Assembly (NCBI GenBank): GCA_030426085.1 | Contig: JAUHYW010000025.1 | Coordinates: 51,899-115,898 of the forward strand | Direction of reading: 5' to 3' | DNA: 64,000 nucleotides | DNA from: a bacterium | GTDB taxonomy: Bacteria > Myxococcota_A > Bradymonadia > UBA7976 > UBA1532 | In this document: one piece after another, positions 10,593-19,192 of the stretch | How the letters are laid out: the number at the start of each line of letters is the position of its first letter | Position numbering within the stretch: position 1 is the first letter of the stretch | The notes under the pieces: model-generated | Databases searched by the model: none | What the model was told of the DNA's origin: nothing | What the model saw: only the letters and a program-made list of their open reading frames with translations | Program-made: the position numbers and the translations under genes

Positions 10593-11417
10593 TCAGCCGG
10601 ATGTCAGGAGACCATCGCCAATCAGCCCCGCAGCCACCGCCTCGACCTCGTCCGGCTCGGCCCCCAGCTCACCCAGCGCAGCCGCCGTCGACGGCCAGTC
10701 GTGGGGGATCTCGAGCCGGGTCAGCAGGGCCCCCAGAGCAGCCGGCGCGCCGCCGACCGCGACGTCATCCGGACCGGCCCCCACCCGCTCTCCGACGATG
10801 CCCTCGGCGCCACCCGCGTCGAGCGGAGGCGCCCGGCGCACGTCGACCGCGCCAGCGAGCAGCGCCGCCAGCGGGCCCTCGGGGTGGGCCGCCAGGCGCT
10901 CCCGGAGCGCGGTCCACCGATCGAGGGCGCCGACGGGCAGCGCGACGCCGAAGGCCCACGGCGCCGTCGCCCACCCGGCAGGGCTCGGCGGCGCCTCCCC
11001 CGGCGGCGGGGCCCGGCGCACCCGGTCGATGCCCCGCTCGATGAGGGCTGCGGCCCGCACCTCGGCCGACCCCAGCCCGGACAGCCAGCCGCCGAACGCC
11101 TGGGCCAGCACGCCCCGGCTCTGCACGCAGTCGTGGAAGGCCCGGGCCGAGAAGAACCGGTCCAGCCGCTTCAGCCCGAAGCGGGCCGCCGCCTCGGCGC
11201 CGGCCACCGGGAAGGCCTCGAGCAGCGCCTGCAAGCCCCGGGTGCGCCGCAGCGGATCGACCGCCCACCGTCGGCGGTCGGGGGCCCGCAGCCACGCCCG
11301 CTCGGCCGGGGTCAGCTCGACGTCGGCCAGCGCCGCCTCGCCGGCGTAGATCGCGTCCACCAGCGCCGGGTCGTAGAGCATGCGCACGACCACCCGCTGC
11401 AAGGCCCGGGCGCTCAT
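10593..11417 (-). CDS. Putative partner protein of MNIO/DUF692 enzyme
   Basis: 274 residues, start MSARALQRVVVRMLYDPALV at 11417, overlapping the MNIO stop as ATGA. The first ~130 residues are helical and contain RRWAVDPLRRTRGLQALLEA and FFSARAFHDCVQSRG; the rest is Ala/Pro-rich and may be a winged-helix or RRE-like module. MNIO enzymes are generally encoded beside a small partner that binds the peptide substrate (MbnC, TglI or HvfC type). The position, coupling and size fit that role, but sequence similarity to those partners cannot be judged by eye. A longer frame upstream is a shadow of the MNIO gene. Confidence 0.68.
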   Translation of the reverse strand: MSARALQRVVVRMLYDPALVDAIYAGEAALADVELTPAERAWLRAPDRRRWAVDPLRRTRGLQALLEAFPVAGAEAAARFGLKRLDRFFSARAFHDCVQSRGVLAQAFGGWLSGLGSAEVRAAALIERGIDRVRRAPPPGEAPPSPAGWATAPWAFGVALPVGALDRWTALRERLAAHPEGPLAALLAGAVDVRRAPPLDAGGAEGIVGERVGAGPDDVAVGGAPAALGALLTRLEIPHDWPSTAAALGELGAEPDEVEAVAAGLIGDGLLTSG

Positions 11418-12313
11418 CGGGCCCCCCGCCCGGCCCGGCGGGCGCCGAACGGCGACTCCTCCAGCGCCCGGGCGATGCGGGCGAATCCGGGCAGGCACGC
11501 CGCGAGCGGGTTGCGCTCGCATTCGAAGACCACCGCCCGCAGCTCGACCGCCTTCGGCCCCAGCGCCCCGAGGATGCGCCACGTATCGGGCAGCACCGCC
11601 GGGGTGTGATCGTCCTCGACCACCACCAACCCGTCGACCACCCGCTGCGAAGCCCCGGCCACGTGCACCTCGACCACCCGCTCGATCGGGAAGCCGTCCA
11701 GCCCGGTCAGCGGCCCGTGCCCGCACACCCGCTGGTAGATGGCGAGGTGGGCCGCGTCGAGCAGCAGCCCGGTGTCGGCGTAGTCGGCCAGCCGGGCGTA
11801 GAAGTCGAGCAGGTGCAGGTCGCCCAGGTACACCGCGCCGGGCGGGTTCTCGGGCAGCACCTCGAGCCCGGTCGCCTCGCGCAGCGCCACGATGCCCTCG
11901 GCCATCTGCTTCGCCGACTCGTCGCTCAATATCGGCGGCAGCAGCAGCATGTGCCCCCGGGCCCGGGGGCCGAAGTGCCACAGGCCGGCGTCACCGCACA
12001 TCCACGCCGGATCCATCTCAGCGGCCAGCGCCTTCACCCGGCCCAGCCAGCGGGGGTCCAGATCTTCCGGCTCGTCGAGGTTCACGTCGAGGAAGTGATA
12101 CGTCGTCGGCCGCCCGGCCGCGATCCAGCGGCGGGCGTCGGGGTCCAGCCCGCGCTCGACCTCGACCCCCACCTCGAGGAAGGCCCCGAACTCGGGGTGC
12201 TGCGCCCGCAGCGCCTCCAGGTCGAGCGCGTCGGCCCGGGCGCCGGCGCCGTACTCGGTCGACACCCCGATGCCCAGAAACGGCAGCGCCCGCACCCGCT
12301 CGGCCCAGCTCAC
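11414..12313 (-). CDS. MNIO (DUF692) family multinuclear iron oxidative enzyme
   Basis: 299 residues, close to the usual ~280-300. Family hallmarks: N-terminal GIGVSTEYG (13-22), conserved ENPPG (155-159) at a strand end, LLLDAAHLAIYQ (183-194) and VVEVHVAG (213-220), with His73, Glu155, Asp186, His189 and His217 as likely metal ligands of the TIM barrel. Known members (MbnB, TglH, bufferin maturases) oxidatively modify Cys, Asp or Asn residues of ribosomally made peptides. It is coupled to the NRDE gene before it (ATGA at 12310-12313) and to its putative partner after it (ATGA at 11414-11417). The substrate is unknown; no short precursor gene is obvious beside it. Confidence 0.82.
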   Translation of the reverse strand: MSWAERVRALPFLGIGVSTEYGAGARADALDLEALRAQHPEFGAFLEVGVEVERGLDPDARRWIAAGRPTTYHFLDVNLDEPEDLDPRWLGRVKALAAEMDPAWMCGDAGLWHFGPRARGHMLLLPPILSDESAKQMAEGIVALREATGLEVLPENPPGAVYLGDLHLLDFYARLADYADTGLLLDAAHLAIYQRVCGHGPLTGLDGFPIERVVEVHVAGASQRVVDGLVVVEDDHTPAVLPDTWRILGALGPKAVELRAVVFECERNPLAACLPGFARIARALEESPFGARRAGRGAR

Positions 12314-13098
12314 GGGTCCACCGCCCGCAGCAGCCCCAGGTGATCGACGAACGCCGCCTCGCCCGGGGGGCCGTCGGCGAAGGCGTAGCGGGCCACGCCG
12401 CCGGGCACCAGCGCCGCGAGGCTGCTCGACCGCGACCCGTAGCCCGGCAGCCGCACCTTCACCGCGTGCAGCGCGCCCCGCACGTCGGCGGACATCGTCG
12501 AGCGGGGGTCGTCGGGCAGCGCCTCGGGCGGAGTGTCGTCGCTCAGCACCCCGATCAGCCGCGCCCGCAGCCCGCGCCAGTCGGCCGGCAGATCACCCAG
12601 CCGGGACCGGATGCGGGCCACCTTGGGGAAGGCCGGCGAGTCGAGCACGTCGTTCGGCAGGACGTGCACCCCCGGCGGCACCGGCTCGAAGCGCATGGCG
12701 TCCCGCCCGTAGGCCGCCCACAGGGCGCCGGCGTCGCCGAAGATCAGGTTGAACGGGTTGTAGGCCGCCGCATCCAGGCCCTCGAGGTACGCCCGGGCCC
12801 CGGCGACCCCGCCCCGGCCCCCGGCCCGCAGCGCCTCGAGCACCACCTCGCCCCGGGAGCGCTTCGTGCGATCGGCCGCCCCGTACACCCGCTGGTTGGT
12901 CAGCCCGGCGAAGAAGCCGCCCGGGGTCAGCCCCATCCAGGTGCCGCCGGCGACCAGATCACGGCCGCCGACCGCGCCGGTGGCTCCGTCGAGCACCACC
13001 GGCCCCGAGGCCGGTCGATCGAAGAACTCGTCCCGGTTGGCGGCGAGCACCACCGGCAGCCCGGGTACCACCCGGTGGATCACGATGAGCGTGCACAT
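12310..13098 (-). CDS. NRDE family protein (TANGO2-like)
   Basis: 262 residues. The N-terminus MCTLIV has Cys at position 2 as in NRDE/TANGO2 proteins, and the name motif NRDE is at 21-24 within AANRDEFF. WMGLTPGGFFAGLTN and the later FNLIFGD block also fit the family. Bacterial members are poorly characterised; the eukaryotic TANGO2 protein is linked to lipid or haem handling. It starts the coupled cassette NRDE-MNIO-partner, so all three are probably made together. The ATG at 13098 begins the motif-bearing N-terminus and needs no extension. Confidence 0.85.
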   Translation of the reverse strand: MCTLIVIHRVVPGLPVVLAANRDEFFDRPASGPVVLDGATGAVGGRDLVAGGTWMGLTPGGFFAGLTNQRVYGAADRTKRSRGEVVLEALRAGGRGGVAGARAYLEGLDAAAYNPFNLIFGDAGALWAAYGRDAMRFEPVPPGVHVLPNDVLDSPAFPKVARIRSRLGDLPADWRGLRARLIGVLSDDTPPEALPDDPRSTMSADVRGALHAVKVRLPGYGSRSSSLAALVPGGVARYAFADGPPGEAAFVDHLGLLRAVDP

Positions 13099-13147
13099 GG
13101 CGGCACCATCGCCCGCCGCGGGGGCCGGCGCAACCGCCCCGGGCGGG

Positions 13148-14449
13148 TCAACCCACCCGGTCGATCACCAGCGGGCGGGGCGCGACGGGCGCGTCGGCGA
13201 AGGTCCAGGCGGCGGCGAGGTGGGCCCGGCAGTCGTCCAGCCCCCGGCCGGCGTGGTGGATGCGGGCCAGCGGCTGGCCCTTCTCGACCCGGTCGCCCAC
13301 CGTGGCGCAGATCTCGAGGCCCACCGCGGGGTCGATGACGTCGTCGGTCCGGGCCCGGCCGGCGCCGAGGCACATCGCGGCGAGGCCGACCCTCGCGGTG
13401 TGCATCCCGGCGACATGGCCCGCGCGGGGGGCGACGAAGTCCACGACGTGCGGCGCCTTCGCCAACCGATCGGGATCCTCGAGCACCGCCGGATCACCGC
13501 CCTGGGCCTCGATGACCCGGGCGAAGCGCTTCAGGGCCGCGCCGCCGTCGAGCGTGCTCCGGGCCAGATCCTCGGCGACGCCCCGGGCGAGGCCCCCGAG
13601 CATCAGCATCTCGGCGGCCAGCCGCAGGGTCAGCGCCCGCACATCGGCCGGGCCCTCGCCCCGCAGGATGTCGATGGACTCCCGCACCTCGAGCGCGTTG
13701 CCCACCATCCGGCCCAGCGGGCGGCTCATGTCGGTCAGCAGGGCCACCGTCGCGCAGCCCGCCCGGCGCCCGATCTCGACCATGGTCTCGGCCAGCCGGC
13801 GGGCGTCGGCCTCGGTCTTCATGAAGGCGCCCGATCCCACCTTCACGTCGAGCACCAGCCCGTCGATGCCCTCGGCGAGCTTCTTGGACATGATCGAGCT
13901 GGCGATGAGCGGGATGCTCTCGACCGTGGCGGTGACGTCCCGCAGGGCGTAGAGCCGCTTGTCGGCCGGCGCGATCTCCTCGGTCTGGCCGGCGAGGCCC
14001 AGCCGCAGGTCGTCGTCGGCCACCTGGGCCACGAAGCGCTCGACGCTGAGGTCGGTGCGGAAGCCGGGGATGCTCTCCAGCTTGTCCAGCGTGCCCCCGG
14101 TGTGGCCCAGGCCCCGGCCGCTGACCATCGGCACCCGCAGGCCGCAGGCGGCGACGAGCGGGGCGAGCGGCAGGCTGATCTTGTCGCCCACGCCGCCGGT
14201 GCTGTGCTTGTCGACCTTGGCCCCCGAGAGGTGGCTCAGGTCGAGCACGTCGCCCGAGCGCAGCATGGCGTCGGTCCAGGCCGACAGCTCGGCCGGCTCC
14301 AGGCCCCGGAAGTACACCGCCATCGCCAGGGCCGACATCTGGTAGTCGGGCACCTCGCCCCGGGCGTACCCCGCGATCAGGGCCCGGATGTCGTCGGGGT
14401 CGAGCGCGTCTCCGTTGCGCTTGCGGGCGATCAGCTCGGCGGCTCTCAC
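13148..14449 (-). CDS. deoA: Pyrimidine-nucleoside (thymidine) phosphorylase
   Basis: 433 residues, the family's usual length. It catalyses phosphorolysis of thymidine or uridine to base and (deoxy)ribose-1-phosphate in the cytoplasm. The phosphate-binding signature KHSTGGVGDK is at 81-90, followed by SGRGLGHTGGTLDKLE (110-125) and KVGSGAFM, all diagnostic. The domain order is complete: N-terminal alpha domain, central alpha/beta domain and C-terminal domain. The stop is 49 bp from the NRDE start on the same strand. Distinguishing thymidine phosphorylase from the broader pyrimidine-nucleoside phosphorylase would need phylogeny. Confidence 0.92.
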   Translation of the reverse strand: MRAAELIARKRNGDALDPDDIRALIAGYARGEVPDYQMSALAMAVYFRGLEPAELSAWTDAMLRSGDVLDLSHLSGAKVDKHSTGGVGDKISLPLAPLVAACGLRVPMVSGRGLGHTGGTLDKLESIPGFRTDLSVERFVAQVADDDLRLGLAGQTEEIAPADKRLYALRDVTATVESIPLIASSIMSKKLAEGIDGLVLDVKVGSGAFMKTEADARRLAETMVEIGRRAGCATVALLTDMSRPLGRMVGNALEVRESIDILRGEGPADVRALTLRLAAEMLMLGGLARGVAEDLARSTLDGGAALKRFARVIEAQGGDPAVLEDPDRLAKAPHVVDFVAPRAGHVAGMHTARVGLAAMCLGAGRARTDDVIDPAVGLEICATVGDRVEKGQPLARIHHAGRGLDDCRAHLAAAWTFADAPVAPRPLVIDRVG

Positions 14450-14662
14450 GGATCCTCCGGGGGTGGGACCGCCCGGCGGCGGTCGGGGGGTGTGGGGCTC
14501 AAGAGCTCGCCCACAGAATACGGTCGAGCACAGCGCCGGGCCGAGCGCCGCGGTCGAGGTTGGAGGCCGCAGGCATACTCGAAGTACTCCGAGCGCTGAC
14601 AGCCCCCGAGCTCGGCGCTCGGGACGGTGATAGGCGAAGTGCCGGCGTGTGTGGGAAAGCGC

Positions 14663-17600
14663 TCAATGGCCGCCCTCGGCGTCGCCCGGCTCGGCTGGAC
14701 CGGCGGGCGGGGGGGTCGTCGGCGCGTCGGCCGGCTGCATGTCGGCGAGGAAGGCCTGGGCCACCGCCAGCGCGGTGCGGGCCTTGTCCAGCGCGGCGTC
14801 CCGGGCGGCGGCCCGGGCGCCGAGGGCCTCCAGCTCGGCCTCCCAGGTCCCGATCTCGAGATCCCGGGCCGCGAGCGACTCGGCTTGATCGGCGATCGTC
14901 TGGCGGGCGCGGCCCAGCTCGGCTTCGAGGGTGTCGGCCTCGGCCCGCACCGTGCGCAGGATGCCCTGCACCCCCTCCAACTCGCTCCGCATGGCCTCGA
15001 TCTCGCCCCGGGCCTCGTCCCGCTCCCGCTGAGCGGCGGCGAGGCCGGCCCGGGACAGCGCCAGGGCCTCCTCGGCCCGGGACGCCCGATCCTGAAGCTC
15101 GCCGGCGGCGGTCGTGGTCTGCGAGAGCTGAACCTGGAGCGCGTCGCGGCTCTGCTCGCTCTCCGCGGCCCGGGCCTCGAAATGATCCCGCTCGCCGGCC
15201 AGCTCCACCTGCCGGGCCTCGAGCTCGTCCCGCTCGGCCTCCAGCTCGATGGCCCGGGCCTGCAGCTCGTCCCGCTCGGCGCCGACCGCGCTGCTCGCCT
15301 TGCGCTCGGCCTCGAGCTGGCGGGCCCGGGCGGCGATCTCGGCCTCGAGGCTGTCCCGCTGGGCGGCGTGGGCCGAGCGGGTCTGATCCAGCGCCGACTG
15401 GAGCGCGCCCCGCTCGGCGCCGGCCTCGTTGAGCGCGATCTGCAGCTCGTCCCGCTCGGCGACCCGGGCCTCGAGTTCGGCCCGCGCCCCGTCCCGCTCG
15501 GCGCGCGCCGCCTCCAGCTCGCTCTCCAGCCCGGCCCGCGCGGCGGCGGCGGCCTCCAGCTCGCCCTTCAGCCCGTCCCGCGCGGCGGCGGCGGCCTCCA
15601 GCTCGCCCTTCAGCCCGTCCCGCTCAGCGACCGCGGCCTCCAGCTCGCCCTTCAGCCCGTCCCGCTCGGTGACCGCCACCTCGAGCTCGGCGGCCCGGGC
15701 GGCGAGCTGCGCCCGGGCGCCATCGCGCTCGGCGGTGCGGGCCTCCAGATCGGACCGCAGGCCGTCCCGCTCGGCGGTGCGCGCCTCCAGCTCGGACGTC
15801 AGCCGGTCCCGCTCGGCGGTGCGCACCTCCAGATCGTCGATGAGGTTCTGCCGCTCGCCCAGGCTCTGCCCGATCTGCTCCTGGGCCAGCTCGGCCTCGA
15901 GCAGCGCCTCCTGCACCTGCCCCTGGAGCGCGTCGCGCTCCTCGACCGTCTCGGCCAGCTCGGCCCCCAGCCGCTCCGCCTCGCGCCGGGCGCCGTCCAG
16001 GGCCTCGCGGGCCGCCTCCAGCGCGCTCTGCGCCGCGTCGCGTCCGGCCTCGGCCGCCGCGCGGGCCTCGCTCTCGGCCGCCCGGGCCGACTGAGCCGCG
16101 CTCAGGGCCTCGGCGTGCTCGTCGGCCTCGGTCTGGTGGCCGCTCTGCAGCTCGATCAGCTCGGCGAGGTGCGCGCTGCGCAGGGCCTCGCGGGCCTCGG
16201 CCAACGCCTGAGCATGGCGGGCCTTCTCGGCCTCGAGCTCGGCCTGACGGGCGGCGAGGGCGTCGGCGTGAGCCGCCTCGAGGGCCGCCTTCTCCCGGGC
16301 GTGGGCCTCGCTGAGCCCCTGCTTCTCCCGGGCGTGCTCCCCGCGGGCCGTCTCCAGCTCGAGCATGTGGGCCTGGGCCTGATCGATCGCCCGCTGCTCC
16401 GCCGACTCCTCGGCCTTCTCGAAGGCGCCCCGCAGCCGCTCGATCTCGGCCTGGAGCCGCTGCGCGTTGGCCTCGACCTCCGCCTCGCGGCCCTCGGCGG
16501 CGGCCCGGACGGCGTCCCGCTCGGCCTCGATCTGCTCCTTCTCGGCCTCGAGGCGCTGCACGTCGGCCTCGAGCTTCTGCGCCCGCCCGCGGGCCCGCTC
16601 GACGGCCTCGGCGGCCTCCAGCTCGGCCTGGGCGATGGCCTCGTCGGCCGCGGCGAGCGCCCCGTCGGCGTTGGCCCGGGCCTCCTCGGTGGCCCGGCGG
16701 GCGGTGGCCTCGGCCTCGTCCGCCCGGCGGCGGGCCCCTTCGAGCGCCGAGCGCTGCTCGCCGACGGTGACCCGCAGCTCGGCGAGCTGCGCCTCGAAGG
16801 CCGCCTTCTCGGTGCCCCGGGCCTCCTCCAGCTCGGTGAGCGCCGCCGCGTGGGCCGCCTCCCGGGCGGCGATCTCGGCGGCGTGGGCCCGGCGCCTCTC
16901 GGTCTGCTCGGCCTCGGTCCGGTCGCGCAGGGTCCGGATCTCGGCGTAGGTCTTCTCGGCCTCGACCCGGTGGTGCTCGAGGCGCTCGCGGGTCTCGGCG
17001 ACGAGCCCCCGCAGGTGCTCCACCTCGCGCTCGGCGTCGGCCCGGGCCCCGGTCAGCGCCTCGATGCGAGCCTCGGCCGCGCCGTGCTCGGCCCGATGGG
17101 CCTCGGCTGCCTCCCGGGCCGTCTGGAGCTGCTCCTCGGCGTCGAGCAGCGCCCGGTCGCGGGCGGTGAGCGTCTCCCGCAGCTCGAGCACCTCCCGGTC
17201 GCGGCGGGCGAGGGCGTCGCGGGTCTCGAGCAGATCGCGGCGGGCGGCGCCGTCGGCCCTGCGCCGCTCGGCGGCCTCGATCTGACGCCGGCTGAGCTCC
17301 TCTTTGACGATCTTCAGCTCTTGCTGCAGCTCGATGTTGCGGGCCCGCAGGTCGCGCCGGCGGCGGTCCGAGGTGGGCTCGGGCTCGACCGCGGGCGGCG
17401 CGGGGGTCGGCTCCAGCGTCGGCGGCTCGTCGTCGGCGAAGGCCTCGGGCAGCCGGGTGACGACGGTGGGCTCGGCCGAGAAGCCGCCGAAGCCTTCGAA
17501 GTCGTCGTCCTCGTCGTCGAGGCCGAACGGCAGCGAGTCGGCCGGGCTCGGCTCGGGCGCGGCCGGGGCCGGGTTGAGCGGGGCGACGGCGTCGAGGGCC

Positions 17601-18226
17601 GCGTCGTCGATGGGCTGGACCACGGTGGTGGTGTCGTCGTCCCCCGGCTCGCGGACGGCGGCCGGGGCCGGCTCGGGGGCCGGCTCGGCGCCGGGGTCGA
17701 TGCCCAGGCCGCCGAGCAGGGCGGTGAAGGCGCCCTCCTCGCCAGCGATCTCGGCGAGGTCGTCGGCGCTGAAGAACGCGTCGTCGATGAGCGAGGTGCT
17801 GCCCGCCCCGCCCAGCTCGGCGTCGAGCACCGCCGTCGGCGGCCGGGCATCGGGCAGCGGCAGGCGGGTCCCAAGCGCGGCGTGCACCGCCCGGAAGCGG
17901 CACGGGCGCAGCAGGTACTCGTGGGCGTGGGTCCGGAGCTGACGGTGGCGCTCGTAGCGCTCCGTGCCGGCCTCGCTGCGGTCGACGATCATCAGCACGG
18001 TCAGCTCGGGCATGCGCCGGCGCAGCTTGCTGCACAGGGCGTAGCCGTAGCCCCGCTCGTCCATCAGGCCCAGGATGACCGCGGCGGCGTCCTGCTCCTG
18101 AGCGGCGCCGATGCCGGCGTTGCCGTCGGTGATGGTCGAGACCTCGAAGCCGGCGCGGGCGCACAGCTCGGCGAGCGTCTCGGCGAAGACCAGGTCGCTG
18201 TCGATGATGACGATGCGCGGCGCCAT
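14663..18226 (-). CDS. FrzS-like receiver domain plus long coiled-coil protein
   Basis: 1187 residues from the ATG at 18226, preceded by GGAGGG. Residues 1-~120 form a CheY-like receiver (MAPRIVIIDSDLVFAET) whose end, HRQLRTHAHEYLLRP, closely resembles the FrzS pseudo-receiver of Myxococcus gliding motility. At the usual phosphoacceptor position the sequence is ILGLMDERG, so the conserved Asp after strand 3 seems replaced by Gly. A Pro/Ala/Asp linker (~125-290) leads to ~870 residues of nearly uninterrupted coiled coil, with near-identical 13-14-residue repeats of the type ERDGLKGELEAA in its C-terminal third. Probably a cytoplasmic polarity or scaffold protein. It is followed on the same strand by deoA after ~210 bp of apparently empty sequence. 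Confidence 0.8.
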   Translation of the reverse strand: MAPRIVIIDSDLVFAETLAELCARAGFEVSTITDGNAGIGAAQEQDAAAVILGLMDERGYGYALCSKLRRRMPELTVLMIVDRSEAGTERYERHRQLRTHAHEYLLRPCRFRAVHAALGTRLPLPDARPPTAVLDAELGGAGSTSLIDDAFFSADDLAEIAGEEGAFTALLGGLGIDPGAEPAPEPAPAAVREPGDDDTTTVVQPIDDAALDAVAPLNPAPAAPEPSPADSLPFGLDDEDDDFEGFGGFSAEPTVVTRLPEAFADDEPPTLEPTPAPPAVEPEPTSDRRRRDLRARNIELQQELKIVKEELSRRQIEAAERRRADGAARRDLLETRDALARRDREVLELRETLTARDRALLDAEEQLQTAREAAEAHRAEHGAAEARIEALTGARADAEREVEHLRGLVAETRERLEHHRVEAEKTYAEIRTLRDRTEAEQTERRRAHAAEIAAREAAHAAALTELEEARGTEKAAFEAQLAELRVTVGEQRSALEGARRRADEAEATARRATEEARANADGALAAADEAIAQAELEAAEAVERARGRAQKLEADVQRLEAEKEQIEAERDAVRAAAEGREAEVEANAQRLQAEIERLRGAFEKAEESAEQRAIDQAQAHMLELETARGEHAREKQGLSEAHAREKAALEAAHADALAARQAELEAEKARHAQALAEAREALRSAHLAELIELQSGHQTEADEHAEALSAAQSARAAESEARAAAEAGRDAAQSALEAAREALDGARREAERLGAELAETVEERDALQGQVQEALLEAELAQEQIGQSLGERQNLIDDLEVRTAERDRLTSELEARTAERDGLRSDLEARTAERDGARAQLAARAAELEVAVTERDGLKGELEAAVAERDGLKGELEAAAAARDGLKGELEAAAAARAGLESELEAARAERDGARAELEARVAERDELQIALNEAGAERGALQSALDQTRSAHAAQRDSLEAEIAARARQLEAERKASSAVGAERDELQARAIELEAERDELEARQVELAGERDHFEARAAESEQSRDALQVQLSQTTTAAGELQDRASRAEEALALSRAGLAAAQRERDEARGEIEAMRSELEGVQGILRTVRAEADTLEAELGRARQTIADQAESLAARDLEIGTWEAELEALGARAAARDAALDKARTALAVAQAFLADMQPADAPTTPPPAGPAEPGDAEGGH

Positions 18227-18246
18227 GCCCGGCCCCCTCCCGGCGG

Positions 18247-19191
18247 TCAGAACCGGATCAAAGCCCCGTTGGGCAGCGGCACGAAGGCCGTGTCGGCCGG
18301 GTCGTCGTCGTCCCGCAGCAGCAGGAAGACCCCGGCCCCGATGAGCGCGGCCCCCACCCCGTAGGCCACGTAGGTGGTCAGCCGCTGGCCGTCGTACTCG
18401 TCGTAGAGCGAGTCGTACTCCGGGGTGCCCTGGGCGTAGCCCCCGTCCTCGAGCTCCTCGCGGGTGCCGATGGCCAGGACGTGGAACGCCACCCCGGTCG
18501 CCGCCGCGCCGGCCCCGGCCCCCAGCACGATCCAGGGCAGCGCGCTGCGCCCCTCGGTGGAGCGGGTCGTCGTCTGCACCGGGGTCAGCGACTCGTCGAC
18601 CACCGGGGTCAGGTCGAAGCGGTGGGTCGTGGTGCGCCCCGGCTGCACGGCGATGGTCTGGCGGGCCTCGCGGAAGCCGTCGGCGGTGGCCACCGCGGGG
18701 TAGTCGCCGCCGAGCACCTGCTCGATCTGCGCCGGGCACGGCTGGTTGGGCTGCTCGAGCCCCTCGATGCGCAGCACCGTGCCCGGCTGGGCGCACTCCA
18801 CCACCAGGGTGCCCAGCGCCCGGGGCTCGAGCCCCTTGATGGCCTCCCGGGCCCGGTCGCGGCGCCCGTCGGCCGCCTCGGAGAGCGTCAGGTAGCGCTG
18901 ATAGGCCCGCACCGCCTCGGCCGGGCGGCCCAGCTCCTCCAGACAGCGGGCGATGTTGAAGCGCACCAGGGGCAGGATCTCGCTGCCTTCGAGCAGCGGC
19001 TCGGCCCGCTGCAGCTCCTTGAGCGCGCCGGCGAAGTCCTCGTCGCGGAACAGCGTGGTCGCCAGATCGAGGTAGGCCTGAGCCTTCTTGAGGCGGGTGT
19101 CACGCTGCTCGCGGGTCTCTTTCTGGGCGAATGTCGCTGTGGGCACCCCGGCGAGCAGGGCCCCGCAGAGCAGGATCGCGAGTCGGCGCAT
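18247..19191 (-). CDS. Exported TPR protein with PEGA-like domain and C-terminal membrane segments
   Basis: 314 residues. It has a signal peptide (MRRLAILLCGALLAGVPTATFAQ), then helical repeats with the TPR-like AYLDLATTLFRDEDFAGALKE and LVRFNIARCLEELGRPAEAV, a beta-rich PEGA-like segment (LVVECAQPGTVLRIEG), and two hydrophobic helices near residues 225-245 and 280-300. It begins one base after the stop of the Ser/Thr kinase gene, an arrangement common in Myxococcota, where such TPR/PEGA proteins accompany kinases. A sensory or substrate role for the kinase is inference. Confidence 0.8.
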   Translation of the reverse strand: MRRLAILLCGALLAGVPTATFAQKETREQRDTRLKKAQAYLDLATTLFRDEDFAGALKELQRAEPLLEGSEILPLVRFNIARCLEELGRPAEAVRAYQRYLTLSEAADGRRDRAREAIKGLEPRALGTLVVECAQPGTVLRIEGLEQPNQPCPAQIEQVLGGDYPAVATADGFREARQTIAVQPGRTTTHRFDLTPVVDESLTPVQTTTRSTEGRSALPWIVLGAGAGAAATGVAFHVLAIGTREELEDGGYAQGTPEYDSLYDEYDGQRLTTYVAYGVGAALIGAGVFLLLRDDDDPADTAFVPLPNGALIRF

Positions 19192-19192
19192 A

